From Myxococcales bacterium (lineage in GTDB: Bacteria > Myxococcota > UBA727 > JABDBI01), in NCBI GenBank assembly GCA_023898405.1, contig CP060221.1, forward strand, positions 1,813,501 to 1,877,500: 64,000 bases of DNA. The letters run 5' to 3'. Under the pieces are notes generated by a model. That model ran no database searches, was not told the origin of the DNA, and worked only from the letters and a program-made list of their open reading frames with translations. A program made the translations under genes and the position numbers. Positions 50,930-59,885 of the stretch are shown in pieces. Within the stretch, counting starts at the first letter, position 1. Every line of letters starts with the position of its first letter.

Positions 50930-53419
50930 ATGAAGAGTTGCTTATGGTTGCGCTTGTTTTTGTTACTTTTAATATCAAACGTGCTTTTAGGAACGCTCAA
51001 TGAGCGTTTTGTCGGCGATGTTAGCAGTATTTCTAATATTGAGGGTGTCTCCTCTCTTTGGAATAATCCAGCAGGTCTTTCTTTTTTTGGGGGAAGCGAA
51101 GCTACTTCAGCCTATGCTTACGAATGGAATGAACTGGGAAACAGGCATCATGCAGGTTTGAGTATTGCTGCTAATTTTTTAGATGTGCTCAGTTTGGCCA
51201 CGGGTTTTAATTCGCGAATTGCTTCAAAAAATACCAAAGAAATTTTTGGCAGTGATTTGAGCGGAATTTTTGCAGCTTCCCTCAAGTTGAGCGATAAACT
51301 ATCATTCGGTCTTTCTTTTCTTAAATCATATTATTTCCAAAAAGAATTATTTCATGACACCAAAGTGAGTTTTGGTTTTCAAGCGCGCCCAACTTCTTAT
51401 TGGGCTTTGGGCGCTTTGTATCAAGAAGTGAATGAAGGTTTTTTTAAAGCGCCTGAAATCACTGCAGGAATGGCGTTTCGCCCATGGGGAGAAAATTTTA
51501 CTGTGGGAATTGATGGCAGATTGAGCCCCAAGGGAATTAACTGGGATGATGGCTTCCGCATTGATCCGATCTTGAGCATCAAAAGCTACATTGGCGGGGT
51601 TGGCGGCGGATTTTCCATTGTAATTCCAGGCATAAAAAATGGGTGGAGCAATCCCCAAATGTTTTTTGGGATTGAACTTAATTGGGCTCACTTAGGTTTG
51701 ACTCTGAATAGCCATATGTCTCCATCCAATAAAAGCTATAGCGTAGGCGGCAACATCAGAACGTCGAGCGAAGAGTGGAGATCAATAGATAAACCCTATG
51801 GACTATGGGTTGAGCTTAACATCGATCGCAGTGGAGGCATTGATCATAAATCAAGCGTCTTGGATTCGCTCTTTGGTCAGACTCAAAGTCCGCTTTCTGT
51901 GTTGGCTTTGTTAAAAAGAATTAAGGATGACCACTCTATTGCGGGAGTTATTTTTTATCTCAGTGGCCTAAGAATCGGAGATGCTCGTGCTCAAGAATGG
52001 CGTGATGCCATCATATCTCTAAGGAAAACTCAAAAACAGGTTATTGTTTATTTGGAAAACCCATCCGAGCGAGATTTTTTTGTAGCGAGCGTTGCTGATA
52101 AAATTTTTATGAACCCTTCTGCAACTATTTCTTTAAATCGTTTTCAGGCCCACCTAACATATCTTGCCGCTTCTCTGAAAAAAGTCGGAGTGAAAGCTGA
52201 AGCAATAACCGCAGGAAAATATAAATCAGCTCCTCGTAGATGGACCCATGAAAACCCGCAAAAAGAAGAAATCGATATAGCATCAAATATACTCAATAGT
52301 TTTTATGATGCATTTATCGATCATGTATCTGAAAGTCGTAATATCGAAAAAGATCAACTGAAGAAAATTCTAGATAGTGGAGAAATAACATCGCAAGAAG
52401 CTAAGGATTTTGGCCTTATCGATGGAGCAATTTATAAGGATCAACTTCAGCAAGTGCTTCTTAATCAAGAGAATGTCACCTTGCCTGTATGGAGTGACTA
52501 CTCTCAACGGACACTAAAAAATTATTCGTGGGAAGTGAAGAAAAAAATCGTGGTGATTCCCATCGAAGGAGAAATTGTAGATGGAAGAGTGGGGCCATCT
52601 TTACTTTCGGTATTGAGTGAAAAAACTGGTTCACAAGATGTTATTGAAAAAATTGAGAACGCGGTATCGGATCCCAATGTTGTGGGAATTATTGTGCGTA
52701 TCAATTCAGTGGGAGGTGATGCTAATGCCGGAGATAAAATACATCGTGCATTGAGCAAGGCACAAAAAATAGTTCCAGTGGTTGCATCAATGAGCGACGT
52801 AGCTGCATCAGCCGCCTATATGATAGCAGCTGGAACTCAGTATATTATTGCCGAGCCCAATACAGTGACTGGCTCAATCGGAGTTTTTTCTCTCTATTTT
52901 TCTGGCAATCAATTAGCAAAAAAAATCGGTGTACATGATGCAGAAATTTCGCCCATAAAAAATCCAGGACCGAATCGATTTCGCTCTATGACTCGAAATG
53001 AACGCGCTCAGGCACAAAAAATTGTTGATTGGTATTATCAAAATTTTATTGATCGAGTTTCAAGCGGTCTTAATCTTGATGCAAAGACGGTAGAGGCTCA
53101 TGCTCAGGGCCGTGTATGGCTTGGCCATGAAGCTTTAGAAAGAAAATTGATCCATAAGTTAGGGGGCTTTATGGATGCAGTGGATGCTCTTTGGCTCTTA
53201 GCACAACTTAAAGATGATCAAAAAGTAGATTTGGAAATTAGTATTCCGGGGGCGCAACAGAATTTCTCTTTGTTGCCACCTTTCTCTTCTTTATTTGGAA
53301 GACAAAATTATTCAGATGAACATCTAGAAAAAATATTGAGTCCATATGTGAAAATATTGGACTTGTATAAAAATAACGGAAGCGTGCAAGCAAGAATTCC
53401 TTTTGATATCGATTACTAG
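50930..53419 (+). CDS. sppA: Signal peptide peptidase SppA (S49) with N-terminal outer-membrane barrel-like domain
   Basis: An ~829-residue exported protein. A signal peptide (CLWLRLFLLLLISNVLLG) is followed by ~290 residues of barrel-like strands starting with SISNIEGVSSLWNNPAGLSF, the N-terminal pattern of FadL/PorV-type barrels. Two S49 peptidase domains come next: the first carries the general-base Lys in ITAGKYKSAPRR, the second the nucleophile Ser in SDVAASAAYMIAAGTQYI and the TVTGSIGVF strand. The doubled S49 layout is that of 67-kDa SppA; the barrel addition suggests an outer-membrane or periplasm-facing enzyme. ATG 50930 is chosen for the signal peptide; an earlier TTG at 50867 is less likely. 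Confidence 0.85.
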   Translation: MKSCLWLRLFLLLLISNVLLGTLNERFVGDVSSISNIEGVSSLWNNPAGLSFFGGSEATSAYAYEWNELGNRHHAGLSIAANFLDVLSLATGFNSRIASKNTKEIFGSDLSGIFAASLKLSDKLSFGLSFLKSYYFQKELFHDTKVSFGFQARPTSYWALGALYQEVNEGFFKAPEITAGMAFRPWGENFTVGIDGRLSPKGINWDDGFRIDPILSIKSYIGGVGGGFSIVIPGIKNGWSNPQMFFGIELNWAHLGLTLNSHMSPSNKSYSVGGNIRTSSEEWRSIDKPYGLWVELNIDRSGGIDHKSSVLDSLFGQTQSPLSVLALLKRIKDDHSIAGVIFYLSGLRIGDARAQEWRDAIISLRKTQKQVIVYLENPSERDFFVASVADKIFMNPSATISLNRFQAHLTYLAASLKKVGVKAEAITAGKYKSAPRRWTHENPQKEEIDIASNILNSFYDAFIDHVSESRNIEKDQLKKILDSGEITSQEAKDFGLIDGAIYKDQLQQVLLNQENVTLPVWSDYSQRTLKNYSWEVKKKIVVIPIEGEIVDGRVGPSLLSVLSEKTGSQDVIEKIENAVSDPNVVGIIVRINSVGGDANAGDKIHRALSKAQKIVPVVASMSDVAASAAYMIAAGTQYIIAEPNTVTGSIGVFSLYFSGNQLAKKIGVHDAEISPIKNPGPNRFRSMTRNERAQAQKIVDWYYQNFIDRVSSGLNLDAKTVEAHAQGRVWLGHEALERKLIHKLGGFMDAVDALWLLAQLKDDQKVDLEISIPGAQQNFSLLPPFSSLFGRQNYSDEHLEKILSPYVKILDLYKNNGSVQARIPFDIDY

Positions 53420-53634
53420 CGCAATTTTGCTTCCAAGTTATTATCAGAAGTGGCATTGCGAGATAAGGAACAAAAATAATTTTGGTCTATTTCTCGTTTG
53501 CCTTAGAAAGATTTTAGCCACTATGTGCCGCTAATTATTATCAAGGCTATTGGGAATTAATAGTTGAGCTGAGAATAATGAAAAACTAATTGAAGATTGT
53601 TTTTTTATAAGTTTATTGTTGAGGTTAGTCTGAA

Positions 53635-54471
53635 ATGAATTGTCTTTGTTGCTGCGTAAATCACCTAATAGTTTTACTATTTTTCTTATGGGCTCCAATT
53701 AGCCAGGCATTAGGAAGTACAGTGTTCATATATGCCGATAAGGGCACATGCATGGAGTGTGTGGTAGAGACAGAAAAAAGTCTTAGCAATGAGTTGAGCA
53801 ACTATAGCATTAAAAGAATCATGGCTGATGAACTTCTGATGAGTAGATGGCAAGGAGAGGCTGCATTATTGGTAATTCCCGGTGGACGAGCAACTCCTTA
53901 TGCAGAATTGCTTAATGGAAAAGGCAATGACTTGATACGACAATTTGTTGAAGGTGGTGGTTCTGTTTTAGGTTTGTGCGCTGGTGGTTATTACGGAGGG
54001 GCGTTCGTAGAATTTGCTAAAGACACCACAATGGAAGTGGTGAGAAAACATGAACTGGCATTTTTTCCTGGGACGGTAATTGGTCCGGTACTTGCGGATT
54101 ACGATTATTACTCTGAAAGTGGTGCACGAGCTGCTCGCATCAAATGGATAGGTGTTGGAGAATCATTGTATGAAAGAAAAGCGACTCTTTATTATAATGG
54201 CGGAGGCTATTTTGCTCAGGCGAATGAATATCCTAAGACGAGCGTGATCGCCACATATGAGGGTGTGCATAATAATCCAGCTGCGATCATTGAGGTCTTA
54301 GTTGCCCAAGGTGTTGCCATCTTGAGCGGGGTTCATTTTGAATATAATTGTTCCGTATTAAATCGGATCGACTGGGAGCTTAATAATTTTATCGAAGAAT
54401 ACAATTGCCAACGAAGGGAGCTCTTGAGAAACGTATTGTCACGGCTTGGCCTAAAACTTATGGCGAGCTGA
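53635..54471 (+). CDS. BPL_N-domain (class I glutamine amidotransferase-like) exported protein
   Basis: A 278-residue protein with a signal peptide (LIVLLFFLWAPISQALG). The fold is the glutamine-amidotransferase-like domain seen at the N-terminus of eukaryotic biotin-protein ligases. VFIYADKGTCMECV starts the first strand, LLVIPGGRATPY follows, the nucleophile elbow is VLGLCAGGYYGGAFVEFA, and HFEYN supplies a His near the C-terminus. The ligase catalytic domain is absent. The biotin transporter gene bioY lies nearby in the opposite direction, which may be coincidence. The catalytic role of this stand-alone domain is unknown. Confidence 0.78.
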   Translation: MNCLCCCVNHLIVLLFFLWAPISQALGSTVFIYADKGTCMECVVETEKSLSNELSNYSIKRIMADELLMSRWQGEAALLVIPGGRATPYAELLNGKGNDLIRQFVEGGGSVLGLCAGGYYGGAFVEFAKDTTMEVVRKHELAFFPGTVIGPVLADYDYYSESGARAARIKWIGVGESLYERKATLYYNGGGYFAQANEYPKTSVIATYEGVHNNPAAIIEVLVAQGVAILSGVHFEYNCSVLNRIDWELNNFIEEYNCQRRELLRNVLSRLGLKLMAS

Positions 54472-54549
54472 ATTAATCCTAGAAATTAACTGAATCCTTA
54501 ATATCTGAACGCCCGCAGCAAAGCGAGGACTAAAAGAAATTAGGCTTAG

Positions 54550-55002
54550 TTAAATTCTGGAGTTGGTGTCATCATCACTTTTAAGTTTTGAAAGGGCATC
54601 CTCGCAAACGCCCATTTTTTGCCACTCGCATGGAGAGCATGCTTTACGGAATTGTTGCAAGGACATGTACTTGCTGATGCGAGCTTTTGCCTCACGAAAA
54701 GTTAAAACGTCTTTGTTGGAAAGATCGAGTATTTCAGCATGTGCACGGTCGAGTTTTGCGATCTTTTTTTCGCTGTTGCAGGTTCTTGTTTGTGGACGTT
54801 GATGCGGACATGCGGTGCATATACTATCGATGCCGATGACGACCTGGATTTGAGTATCTTCATCGCTTCTGATCGTTTGAGCGATTCCATCAAAGTTTTT
54901 GATAAAGGTGGGTGAGTAACCAAGTCCTTTATAGGCAATGCTACAAAGGAAATGATGGGGACGAAATTGAATCAACTTATGCACCGATCGAGAATTTTCC
55001 AC
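54550..55002 (-). CDS. DUF1284-family protein
   Basis: A 150-residue soluble protein. The N-terminal FRPHHFLCSIAYKGLGYS and IDSICTACPHQ are the conserved blocks of DUF1284, and a Cys cluster (CSPCEWQKMGVC) near the C-terminus suggests an iron-sulfur or zinc site; an Fe-S role has been suggested for the family but is not shown. The GTG start at 55002 lies 26 bases inside the end of bioY, so the two are translationally linked. Confidence 0.82.
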   Translation of the reverse strand: MENSRSVHKLIQFRPHHFLCSIAYKGLGYSPTFIKNFDGIAQTIRSDEDTQIQVVIGIDSICTACPHQRPQTRTCNSEKKIAKLDRAHAEILDLSNKDVLTFREAKARISKYMSLQQFRKACSPCEWQKMGVCEDALSKLKSDDDTNSRI

Positions 55003-55540
55003 CGCGAATGAAACGCAGTGCTCCGCTCAACAAAATTGCTTTTACTGCGCCGGGAAGGATGAAGGGCAAAAGACCGAAGGCAATCGCATCTTTAAGACCT
55101 ATGATTGAAGAAAGCCACCCCACACCAAAAATAAACACAACGATAGTTCCTAGTATGCAATTAAACAAGATGCCCCAAAATGAATCGAGTACGAATCTTT
55201 CGCGCATGAGCGTCATTACATATACCGAGGCTGTGAATCCTACAATATAGCCAGCCGAGGGGCCATAAAGATGAATAAGTCCACCTTCAAAACCCTGAAA
55301 CATAGGCAATCCCATGCTACCGAGCGCCGTGTATAAAACGACCGATAAAAGAGCAGACTGTCTTGAATAAAGTAAGCCAATGAGCATAACTGCTACCGTT
55401 TGCATCGTGATGGGAACAGGCTCCATAGGAATAGCGATCTGGCTGCAAGCAAAAAGCACCAAGACACCTAAGGCTATCTTGAGACTTTCAACCTTAAGGT
55501 CGAGTCCCTTGGAAACTGCCGCGGTATTAGCCATTTTCAT
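54977..55540 (-). CDS. bioY: Biotin transporter BioY (ECF S component)
   Basis: A 187-residue membrane protein of six helices that binds biotin and acts as substrate-specific component of an ECF transporter or alone. Recognised blocks are PMEPVPITMQTVAVMLIGLL, YTALGSMGLPMFQGFEGG and GPSAGYIVGF, which line the biotin site. AGGAG precedes the ATG. No BirA operator is visible upstream, and no biotin synthesis genes are in the window, which would suit a biotin importer. Confidence 0.93.
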   Translation of the reverse strand: MKMANTAAVSKGLDLKVESLKIALGVLVLFACSQIAIPMEPVPITMQTVAVMLIGLLYSRQSALLSVVLYTALGSMGLPMFQGFEGGLIHLYGPSAGYIVGFTASVYVMTLMRERFVLDSFWGILFNCILGTIVVFIFGVGWLSSIIGLKDAIAFGLLPFILPGAVKAILLSGALRFIRGGKFSIGA

Positions 55541-55692
55541 AGGTATTAACTCCTATTAATTTCTTTTGCATGGAAGCGACGAAAGAGGCCGCCTAAAAAA
55601 TAGTCTCATAGCTTTGGCTGACCTAGCAAGGAGAGATATTTGCATCAAGTGGGCAGAGAACTTCTTCGCATTAGACATTTTTGGCACAATCA

Positions 55693-56142
55693 TCACTGGC
55701 ATTTTTTACAAAGGCCATAGAGTTCCATTTTATGATTGGTGATTTTAAAGTCGTGAGCTCTTGCAACTTTGCTTTGTAATATCTCTATCTGCTCATCAAA
55801 AAATTCAATAATGGCTCCACAGTGAGTGCAGATGAGATGATCGTGATGCTCGTGATTATCAAAAACGGGCTCAAATAAAGCTTGTCCATCTTGAAAATTA
55901 TGGGCCTTGGCAAAGCCAAATTCTTGTAAGAGCTTGAGCGTACGATAGATAGTGGCCAAACTAATTTTTGCATCAAACTGTCTGGATTCAAGCAGGATTT
56001 CTTCCGCCGTTCTGTGACCTTCTTTGGCAAAAAAAGTTTTGCAAATGGATTCTCTTTGGGTTGTGAGTTTTAGGCCAGAACGCCTAAGTTTTTGCCGGAG
56101 ATTGGCTATATTCTCTTCTTCATGCTTTAACATAAATCTCAT
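55693..56142 (-). CDS. Fur-family transcriptional regulator
   Basis: A 149-residue metal-dependent repressor. The winged-helix domain has LRRSGLKLTTQRESICKTFF and ISLATIYRTLKLLQEFG. The dimerisation domain has the His-rich DNHEHHDHLICTHCGAIIEF, and a second CxxC (CKKC) at the C-terminus completes a structural zinc site. It is Fur-like rather than Zur or PerR by general look only; the metal cannot be stated. It lies in line behind phoH-ybeY-eamA, six bases after the transporter gene. Confidence 0.88.
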   Translation of the reverse strand: MRFMLKHEEENIANLRQKLRRSGLKLTTQRESICKTFFAKEGHRTAEEILLESRQFDAKISLATIYRTLKLLQEFGFAKAHNFQDGQALFEPVFDNHEHHDHLICTHCGAIIEFFDEQIEILQSKVARAHDFKITNHKMELYGLCKKCQ

Positions 56143-56148
56143 TCTTGA

Positions 56149-57045
56149 TTAGCTTTTGGCTTTGCGTTCACCCCGATAAAACAACCAAATACCAACTGCA
56201 ACCATCACCAGCGCTATTAAATGACTGAGCTCTAACTTTTCATTAAGTAAAAAAAGCCCATAGAGCGAAGCAAAGACAGGACATAAAAATCCTACCGCAC
56301 TCATCAAAGTAATAGAAATATGTTTTAGGAGCCAGCCATAAAAATTATAACTGATGACATTAGCGACAACAATGAGCAAAGAGGTCCACAAAAGGAATTG
56401 GTTAAAATCGCCGCGAATGGGTGAGGTGCCTTGGGATATCATGTACCATGTAATCAAGCTCAAAACTCCCCCTATCAGCATGGCAACTCCGTTGATAAAG
56501 GAAATGCCATAGCCTTGATTCATGAGATTTGAAACTAAAAACCAGGCATAACTCGCCGAAATAACAGATAACAGCAAAACTAATTCTGGCAGCGAAATAG
56601 TTAAGAATTCCCCCGCTGCAAGATGTACTTCATCGCCTGAAAGAAAAATTGGCAATAGACCAAACAAACCTATTAGCAGTCCGATGGTTTGCATGAAACT
56701 GGTTTTTTTCTTCAGAATAAAAAAACTTAGAATAGCGGCAATAAATGGTGTTAGAGAATAAGTTATAGCCGTTTTGGCCGATGATATATATTGCAGTGCC
56801 CAAAATTCTCCTATGAAAGGAAGAAAAATATGAAACAAACTTACGCCGATAAATAATTTCCAGTGCTCTTTTTTAATCGTAAAATCGTTTGCTTTACTAA
56901 ACTTGTGAACAAGAAACATTAAAGGAGAAGAACAAAGCATGCGCACGCCGATCAGAAAGAGTGGATCGGCATAGCCAACGGCGACCTTAGCAATAGTAAA
57001 AGTAGAAGCCAAAATGGCATATTCAAGAATTGCTAAATAAATCAT
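56149..57045 (-). CDS. EamA/DMT-superfamily transporter
   Basis: A 298-residue inner-membrane protein with ten predicted helices arranged as two EamA repeats; ALQYISSAKTAITYSLTPFI and LLKHISITLMSAVGFLCPVF are the equivalent positions of the two halves. It starts one base after the ybeY stop. Members export amino acids, nucleosides or other small metabolites; substrate unknown. Confidence 0.85.
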   Translation of the reverse strand: MIYLAILEYAILASTFTIAKVAVGYADPLFLIGVRMLCSSPLMFLVHKFSKANDFTIKKEHWKLFIGVSLFHIFLPFIGEFWALQYISSAKTAITYSLTPFIAAILSFFILKKKTSFMQTIGLLIGLFGLLPIFLSGDEVHLAAGEFLTISLPELVLLLSVISASYAWFLVSNLMNQGYGISFINGVAMLIGGVLSLITWYMISQGTSPIRGDFNQFLLWTSLLIVVANVISYNFYGWLLKHISITLMSAVGFLCPVFASLYGLFLLNEKLELSHLIALVMVAVGIWLFYRGERKAKS

Positions 57046-57046
57046 T

Positions 57047-57517
57047 TTAAGTACGTCCGATCAAACTAAGTTCTGGTCTGAGGCCTGCCACCTCAAGCAA
57101 ATACATCTCTCCTTGCATTTGTATGTCTGCTTCTTCCTCTGAAACTTCATGATCAAGGCCAAGCAAATGAAAGAGTCCATGCGCACATAAGACAGCGACT
57201 TCCTCTTCAAGGGTATGTCCAAATTGTTCAGCTTGAAGTTGTGCCTGTTGAACACAAATGACAACATCACCCAAGATATTTTGAGTATGAGCAAATGAAG
57301 CTTCTTCAGCAGGGAGAGGAAAAGAAAGAACATCTGTGACTTTTTTCTTTTTCTTAAATTGATGATGCAGTTCCATCATTGATGATTCATCAACAAAACA
57401 GACATTGAGCTCATGATTTTCCAGACCTGCAGCATTCAGTACCTTTGCTACAATCTCTTGAACTGTTTTACGATTTTTTTTGTTGATCTCTTCAATGCCA
57501 ATAATATCGATTTTCAC
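57047..57517 (-). CDS. ybeY: Endoribonuclease YbeY
   Basis: A 156-residue rRNA maturation and quality-control nuclease. The zinc site is HGLFHLLGLDHE (His113, His117, His123), and TDVLSFPL and LGDVVICV are the other family blocks. It starts three bases after the phoH stop, the usual gene order. Confidence 0.94.
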   Translation of the reverse strand: MKIDIIGIEEINKKNRKTVQEIVAKVLNAAGLENHELNVCFVDESSMMELHHQFKKKKKVTDVLSFPLPAEEASFAHTQNILGDVVICVQQAQLQAEQFGHTLEEEVAVLCAHGLFHLLGLDHEVSEEEADIQMQGEMYLLEVAGLRPELSLIGRT

Positions 57518-57520
57518 AAT

Positions 57521-58504
57521 TTAAGTCCTTATTTTATCTTTTTTGTCATAGGCTTTTACGATTAATTGCACCAAGGGGTGTCTCACTACATCTTTTTCAG
57601 TAAGTTTACAAATGCCAATTTGAGAAACATTTTCTAATATACTAATTGCTTCAATAAGCCCGGATCGCTGGCCTACAGCAAGATCGATCTGAGTGATATC
57701 TCCTGTAATAACCATTTTAGAGCCAAAACCAAGGCGAGTGAGCGCCATCTTCATTTGCTCTGGAGTTGTATTTTGAGCTTCATCAAGGATAACAAATGCA
57801 TCATTGAGTGTTCGGCCGCGCATGAAGGCAAGGGGAGCAACCTCAATAACACCGTGCGCAACCAATTCTTCAGCCTTTTCGGTACCCACAAGATCAAAGA
57901 GAGCATCATAGAGCGGTCTTAGGTAGGGAGAGACCTTTTCTTCTAAGTTTCCTGGCAAAAAACCGAGTTTTTCACCCGCCTCTACAGCAGGACGAGTAAG
58001 AATGATGCGCTTGATTCTTTCAGCCTTGAGCTCCATCACGGCCAGGGTCATAGCAAGATAAGTTTTTCCTGTACCAGCAGGTCCAACAGCAAAAACAAGA
58101 TCCTTAGTTTTCATAGTTTCTACATAAGATCGCTGCCCTGGACCTCTGGGATTAACTTCGCGGGCATTGGTATCTCGATATAAATTTTCTGCAATAAAAT
58201 CATCGGGCTTTGCTTTTATCTCACCCATCATACGCATTCCTGCATTGCGAACATCGCCGATAGAAAGAGCTCGTCCTTCTTCGATAAGTTTGGCGAGATG
58301 TTTAAGAAGCTGACTTGCTTTTTTGATATTTTTTTTAGGGCCAATGAGGGTGACAACATCGCCCCTGGCACCAATGCGAATATGAAAAACTTTGGCTATA
58401 GTTCTGAGAGTTTCATGTTCAGGACCGCTCAGTTTATGCAAAATTTGGGTGTCAAAAATAAGCTGTTCACTGACTTCGGCGCCATCTTTATGTTTTGCAG
58501 ACAT
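57521..58504 (-). CDS. phoH: PhoH-family ATPase
   Basis: A ~327-residue P-loop ATPase of the PhoH/RhaB type. Walker A is FAVGPAGTGKTYLAMTLA, Walker B AFVILDEAQNTTPEQMKMAL, with TRPAVEAGEKLGFLPG and MVITGDITQIDL between and after. An N-terminal KH-like segment precedes the ATPase. ATG 58504 follows AGG; a TTG at 58528 is in frame. It is first in the row phoH-ybeY-eamA-fur. PhoH is tied to RNA metabolism through YbeY. Confidence 0.93.
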   Translation of the reverse strand: MSAKHKDGAEVSEQLIFDTQILHKLSGPEHETLRTIAKVFHIRIGARGDVVTLIGPKKNIKKASQLLKHLAKLIEEGRALSIGDVRNAGMRMMGEIKAKPDDFIAENLYRDTNAREVNPRGPGQRSYVETMKTKDLVFAVGPAGTGKTYLAMTLAVMELKAERIKRIILTRPAVEAGEKLGFLPGNLEEKVSPYLRPLYDALFDLVGTEKAEELVAHGVIEVAPLAFMRGRTLNDAFVILDEAQNTTPEQMKMALTRLGFGSKMVITGDITQIDLAVGQRSGLIEAISILENVSQIGICKLTEKDVVRHPLVQLIVKAYDKKDKIRT

Positions 58505-58630
58505 ATTTAACCTGTGGAAAGAAAACAATCAAATCGAATTGAATATAAAGTTTTGTCTTCTAAAAGGGGGCTTGGAATTAGAGTATGAATCGACGTATTC
58601 GTATTTTTTAAATGAAAATCTAGGGTAATC

Positions 58631-58984
58631 CACTGGTTTGACCAGTGAGACCAGCAGAGCCTTGGACGACAAAAGAGTAGAGTAACTCCACGGTGGCGAA
58701 ACCAATAGGAGTTACTCATGTCCGAGTTGTATCAAAGCCTATCTCATTCGAGATGGGATTGTAAGTATCATATAGTTTTCGTTCCCAAATTCAGACGAAA
58801 AATTCTTTATGGAGAGATCTGTAGTTTTTTAGGACCTGTGTTTCATGAACTAGCCCATCAGAAAGAGTGTCGTGTAATAGAAGGGCACATGCCAAGGGAT
58901 CACGTGCATATGTGCCTAAAAATACCGCCAAAGCACGTAGTTTCTTCAGTGATAGGTTTTATCAAAGGGAAAAGTGCTAGGTAG
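58631..58984 (+). pseudogene. Truncated IS200/IS605-type TnpA with left-end hairpin
   Basis: The gene starts at ATG 58718 after AGGAG and reads SLSHSRWDCKYHIVFVPKFR, then GHMPRDHVHMCLKIPPKH with the HUH-type DHVH metal ligands and VVSSVIGFIKGKSAR, where a TAG cuts it at 88 residues. The catalytic Tyr region, expected ~50 residues later, is missing. Upstream, CACTGG TTTGA CCAGTG (58631-58647) is a perfect hairpin like those at IS200 left ends. Confidence 0.82.
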
Positions 58985-59059
58985 TACCAAGAAAATGTTG
59001 AGCCAAAATTTTTACGTGACCTCGACAACAAATTGAACCCACAATCTGTTGAGGAAATA

Positions 59060-59672
59060 ATGGCTGTCCTAATACCGGTGCGCTGCCCTGCGTGTGGAGA
59101 TACTGAAACGATAGTTACGTTTGGTTACACCCACAACGAAAAGCAAGGTTATCGTTGGCAATCGGCAGAATGTAAAAAAAGCTAGCCTTCAGTCCATAAA
59201 TATATAGCTATGCTTGAGCGCGAAAGTGATCCATCACGCACTGTGGATTTGGTCAAAGTAGAAGAAGTTGTGAAATCGGAGTTTCGTCGCTAACAAACAA
59301 AATCAGCGCTGGTCTTGGCACGCCATTGCTCATGAAAGCGGTGAGGTCTTGGCATATGTCATTGGTCAACATCAAGATAGCGTCTTTCTGAAACTTAAAG
59401 CCTTGCTCGAACTTTTCGGCGTAGGACATTTTTCACCGACGGCTGGGGCGGATATGAGCGCTACATCAGTGAAGAGCAGCTATCTATAGGCAAGGAGAAC
59501 ACTCAAAGAATAGAAAGAAAACACCTTATTCTGCGCACAAGAATCAAACGCCTGACGCGGAAAACTATTTGCTTTTCAAAATCTGAACGAATGCATGATA
59601 TTGTTCTTGGCTTATTCATCAATACGCATGAATTTGGCCTCGCTCTATGATTTCAACATTTTCTGAACACGA
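59060..59672 (+). pseudogene. Decayed IS1-family element
   Basis: The 5' part reads MAVLIPVRCPACGDTETIVT, the InsA zinc-finger start, then stops. Downstream, in shifting frames, are KVEEVV, HETGEVLAYVIG-like (HESGEVLAYVIGQHQD) and a 3' end close to the 8.3-kb copy, with a terminal repeat near 59650-59672 (complement GGTCGTGTTCAGAAAATGTT). The InsA-InsB junction is deleted. It is a different lineage from the 8.3-kb element and closer to the relic at 1.8-2.2 kb. Confidence 0.75.
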
Positions 59673-59885
59673 CCAGACACCCCAGTAGCAATTTTCTAGG
59701 GAGCTTGTACATCGGCTAAAGGGAAATGGCCTTTATCCTGCTTATAAGCTCCCCACCAGGCCTGCATCCTTGGCAATGTCTAAAAATAAGTGTTGACCTA
59801 GCATAGCCCGGAGGGGCCTGCATAAAAGTAATAACCCCTTGTATGAACGACTTAACAACAACCGATCATGCAAGAGGTTTTTTTC

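Noticed and set aside
59060..59672. Functional IS1 element
   Set aside because: InsA is stopped early, the insA-insB junction is deleted and the left terminal repeat is not found.
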